Shown here: in pieces, positions 14,551-16,566 of the stretch
How the letters are laid out: the number at the start of each line of letters is the position of its first letter
Numbering within the stretch: position 1 is the first letter of the stretch
Assembly (NCBI GenBank): GCA_910588145.1
Contig: CAJUPO010000022.1
Location: 1 to 16,566 of the forward strand
Length of the DNA: 16,566 bases
Source: an uncultured Oscillospiraceae bacterium
GTDB lineage: Bacteria > Bacillota > Clostridia > Oscillospirales > Ruminococcaceae
Direction of reading: 5' to 3'
The notes under the pieces: model-generated
What the model saw: only the letters and a program-made list of their open reading frames with translations
Told to the model about the DNA's origin: nothing
The model's database searches: none
Program-made: the position numbers and the translations under genes

Positions 14551-15054
14551 CAACGAGGTTTATACAATAAATAACAGTATGAGCGGGACTGATTTCGGAA
14601 CAGCGATAGCTACGGAAATGATTTCGGCGATTCCGATAACCTTAGTAAACAACTCAACCGTGCGCAGGATTTGGGTATAAAAATCTATACGGTAGGATTC
14701 GGAAGTGACTGTGATGCTGCCGCGCTTGAAAGCATTGCCGAAAAGACAGGCGGCGAATATCTGACTGCAGCTACTGCCGGGGAGCTTCAGGACGCCTACG
14801 AAATTTTAGGTGTTGTTTCCAAAGTCGATCTTGAAAAGGATGATGATAAGGACGGTTTGCCCGATGTTTTTGAATATACAGGAATACGTATGTCAAACGG
14901 ACGGTATTGGAATAAGTATACGGGTGATGTAATATAATGTAATCCTCATAATCCGGATACTGATGGTGACGGACTGTTGGATGGAGAAGAAATTACATAT
15001 CATGTAGTACCGCATATATTTAACGGACCAATACCGTATGATAAGACGTTTTGA
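14551..15054 (+). pseudogene. VWA domain and DxDxDG remnant of the surface protein
   Basis: Three pieces in two frames. First, NEVYTINNSMSGTDFGTAIA (about 14551-14613), like the Thr-containing metal loop of VWA domains. Second, after a frame change near 14605-14625, DFGDSDNLSKQLNRAQDLGI continuing into KIYTVGFGSDCDAAALESIA and EKTGGEYLTAATAGELQDAY, the C-terminal half of a VWA domain, then LEKDDDKDGLPDVFEYTG. Third, an in-frame TAA at 14935, after which the same frame reads NPHNPDTDGDGLLDGEEITY to TGA at 15052. VWA and DxDxDG segments are typical of large Gram-positive surface proteins. The frameshift, apparent internal deletion and stop show a decayed gene. Confidence 0.65.
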
Positions 15055-15088
15055 ATAATTCAAATTTGATTGATTGGAGGTACTAAAG

Positions 15089-15598
15089 GTGAAATATGCA
15101 CCAAAGAAAGTATTTATTTTATCAGACGGCGAATATACATAAATAACTTACGAGGAACTCCGCCGTCTTACAGAAGAAAACGTTCAGTATGCCGACAAGA
15201 TCTTCATTCCGCTTCACGGTATGCTGATGGAGGTGACGAAGAATACATACAGGGATTTCTATAAAGATAAGCGCCGTCAGAAGTATCTGTATGAGCTGTC
15301 TAAAGAAAACGGAGAAATCTCCTACGATATGCTTACAAAAGACGAATTCATCGGTGAAGATTTTTTGATTGACAACAGCAAAGATATTGCAGCACAGGTT
15401 GAGCTGAAAATCATGACTGACAAACTGAAGAAAGCTATCCTTTCGCTGCCGGAAGATGAGAGGCTTTTAATTTGCCGACATTATTATAAGAAAATTAGCG
15501 AAACGGAGCTTGCTTCGCTATACGGGATATCACAGCAGGCTATCAGCAAACGGATCGGTAAAATCCGAGCCAAATTAAAAAAAATTTTAGAAAATTAA
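15089..15598 (+). pseudogene. ICE-type small sigma-70-like factor, interrupted by one in-frame stop
   Basis: GTG 15089 has GGAGG 7 nt upstream. It reads MKYAPKKVFILSDGEYT, then TAA at 15140, then ITYEELRRLTEENVQYADKI and on without a break to 15598. The body has HGMLMEVTKNTYRDFYKDKR, a middle region (SYDMLTKDEFIGEDFLIDNS), and a C-terminal region-4 helix-turn-helix (SLPEDERLLICRHYYKKISE, then LYGISQQAISKRIGKIRAKL). This is the small sigma factor commonly carried by Clostridial integrative conjugative elements. The stop replaces what is likely Glu (GAA to TAA). The part from ATG 15221 could still be made if translation restarts, and it keeps the HTH. Codon use is less AT-rich than in the toxin tips. 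Confidence 0.72.
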
Positions 15599-16087
15599 AA
15601 ATTCTTGGTTGTAGCCCCCTTGATTTTTCGGCATGGAAAGTGAGGGGGCTATATCTTGCCGCCCCGGGTTTCTTGAAAACAGAATAGTACAGCGCATTTT
15701 TTACCTTCCTTCTGCTGTCGGGAAACCGGCAAGCCACACGGGATATACCCGGACGGTGCGGCGCATCCGCACCGAAGGCCATGACAGGCAGAAGCATTAA
15801 AGATACTTGCGTCCAGTCCTAAAGCCGAGCGTTGAAGCGATAATAACGTCGTGAGCCGTCGCAGCAAAGGAGGGCGTCTCTCAGAGAACCTGAGGGGGGT
15901 GAGATTCCCATGAGGCTTGAAAGGCAAAGCCTTTCGTCTGCACAAGCCGGAAGATGCGTTCCCGTATATCCGAGGGGTTGGCGTGGTTCAAATATCGGAT
16001 ATAAACAAAACGATTGATACAATATAAGGCGGCCGTTTACCCAAATACCGATAAATGACCGCTTTATTACTTACGGAGGCAATAATA
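15599..16087 (+). ncRNA. GC-rich, hairpin-rich noncoding region between sigma and mazF remnants
   Basis: No credible protein on either strand. Several perfect hairpins: TAGCCCCCT (15612-15620)/AGGGGGCTA (15643-15651), with no T tract; CGGG/CCCG at 15739-15751; CGGTGCGG/CCGCACCG at 15754-15774 with a 5-nt loop; AAAGGC/GCCTTT at 15920-15934. GC content is clearly above that of the rest of the window. I recall similar noncoding sequence after this sigma gene in Clostridial ICEs. It may be a structured RNA or an oriT-like region; the type given is a guess and the strand is assumed from the neighbours. Confidence 0.35.
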
Positions 16088-16404
16088 ATGAATGAAATAA
16101 AACGCGGAGAAATCTATTATGCTGAACTATCGCCAATAGTTGGCAGCGAACAAGGCGGCAATCGCCCCTGTTCTTATTCTACAAAATGATAAAGGAAATC
16201 AATACAGCCGCACCACTATCACAGCGGCAGTTACAAGCGCTTTGGATAAAGCACGATTTTTTCATTCCGTCCGCTTTGAAAATGATATGCGTAGGAAGTC
16301 GACAGTGCTGCTTGAACATATCAGAACATAAAACTATGAAGCAAATTGACCACGCCATCGCAGTCAGCTTCGGACTTGAACATACGGAGGGCTTAAATAA
16401 ATGA
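16088..16404 (+). pseudogene. MazF/PemK-like toxin, broken by frameshift and deletion
   Basis: ATG 16088 has GGAGG 8 nt upstream. It reads MNEIKRGEIYYAELSPIVGS, EQGGNRP, after which a run of four C (16165-16168) throws the frame off; a stop follows at 16187. In the next frame it continues VLILQNDKGNQYSRTTITAA and RKSTVLLEHIRT, then a stop at 16329. In the third frame the usual C-terminus appears (MKQIDHAIAVSFGLE, from 16336), with about a dozen residues missing before it. These are the hallmarks of MazF/PemK mRNA endoribonucleases (GEIYxAxL, SEQGGxRPVLILQN). No antitoxin gene is visible in the window. The gene cannot make a full product. Confidence 0.75.
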
Positions 16405-16566
16405 TAAAAGATCAAATTATATTGTCACTAAATATACGTATTTAAGTCACTTATGCCCTTAATACGACACTTAGTACGACACTAGTACCAAAAAACTATA
16501 TAAAAAAGAATAAGCCATGCAATAAAAATTACATGGCTCTTTATTTTGTGAAATTAATCACATTTG
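16405..16566. other. 3' region with short direct repeat
   Basis: No gene seen. TACGACACTTAG (16463-16474) is repeated at once as TACGACACTAG (16475-16485). It could be the end of a lost recombinase gene or an attachment-site remnant; no evidence favours either. Confidence 0.3.
16513..16546 (+). terminator. probable intrinsic terminator near right edge
   Basis: AGCCATG (16513-16519) and CATGGCT (16532-16538), with an AAT/ATT extension of the stem inside, then CTTTATTTT. Confidence 0.6.

Noticed and set aside
15543..16022. Three overlapping minus-strand frames in the GC-rich region
   Set aside because: They arise from few stops in GC-rich noncoding DNA; compositions are Arg/Cys/Ser/Leu-rich without any domain, and none has a good SD.

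Overview
The window looks like AT-rich chromosomal or accessory DNA of a Clostridia-type Firmicute. An Oscillospiraceae/Ruminococcaceae-like host is my best guess, from the Shine-Dalgarno (SD) and SigA promoter style, the Rhs/YD-repeat sequence, a Gram-positive signal peptide with a VWA/DxDxDG surface-protein remnant, and ICE-like small sigma and MazF remnants. It is mainly a polymorphic-toxin locus: the C-terminal end of one Rhs/YD-repeat protein, its toxin tip and immunity gene, then an array of orphan toxin-tip/immunity pairs.

Layout. 1-1822 holds the 3' end of the main rhs gene (open through the left edge) with its toxin tip, overlapped by a small membrane immunity gene. 1856-13006 holds orphan modules in the same orientation: B (colicin D-like tip + immunity), C (HxxxHG-type tip + Cys-rich CPxCG protein), D (unidentified tip + immunity with a GGDV motif), E (truncated ART-like tip + immunity), F (unidentified tip + truncated immunity), G (truncated papain-like tip + membrane-anchored large immunity), H (Gly-rich beta-type tip + four-TM immunity) and I (GIY-YIG nuclease tip + MGAWG/DUF4259-like immunity). 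C, D, H and I still carry 3' fragments of the rhs core, nearly identical to the main gene. They are plausible donors for replacing the tip of the main gene by homologous recombination.

The most striking signal is between modules. Seven junctions carry an intrinsic terminator (mostly a GGAGCAAAA/TTTTGCTCC stem plus T tract) followed at once by a near-consensus SigA promoter (TTTACA, exactly 17 bp, TATAAT). Stem sequences vary with compensating changes, and in one case the stem is wholly replaced, but both functions are kept. Downstream of most promoters the rhs/toxin frame is open but has no start codon with an SD, whereas the immunity genes do have SDs. The simplest reading is an insulated array in which each immunity gene is transcribed and translated on its own while toxin tips are stored untranslated.

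Right part. After two hairpins and a geneless stretch (13007-13406) comes a scrambled surface-protein gene: an N-terminal part with signal peptide on +, a middle part on the minus strand, then VWA and DxDxDG parts on + with a frameshift and a stop. It is followed by a small ICE-type sigma factor gene with one internal stop, a GC-richer hairpin-rich noncoding region, and a mazF/pemK-like gene broken by a frameshift and a deletion. This end looks like a decayed mobile element next to the toxin array.
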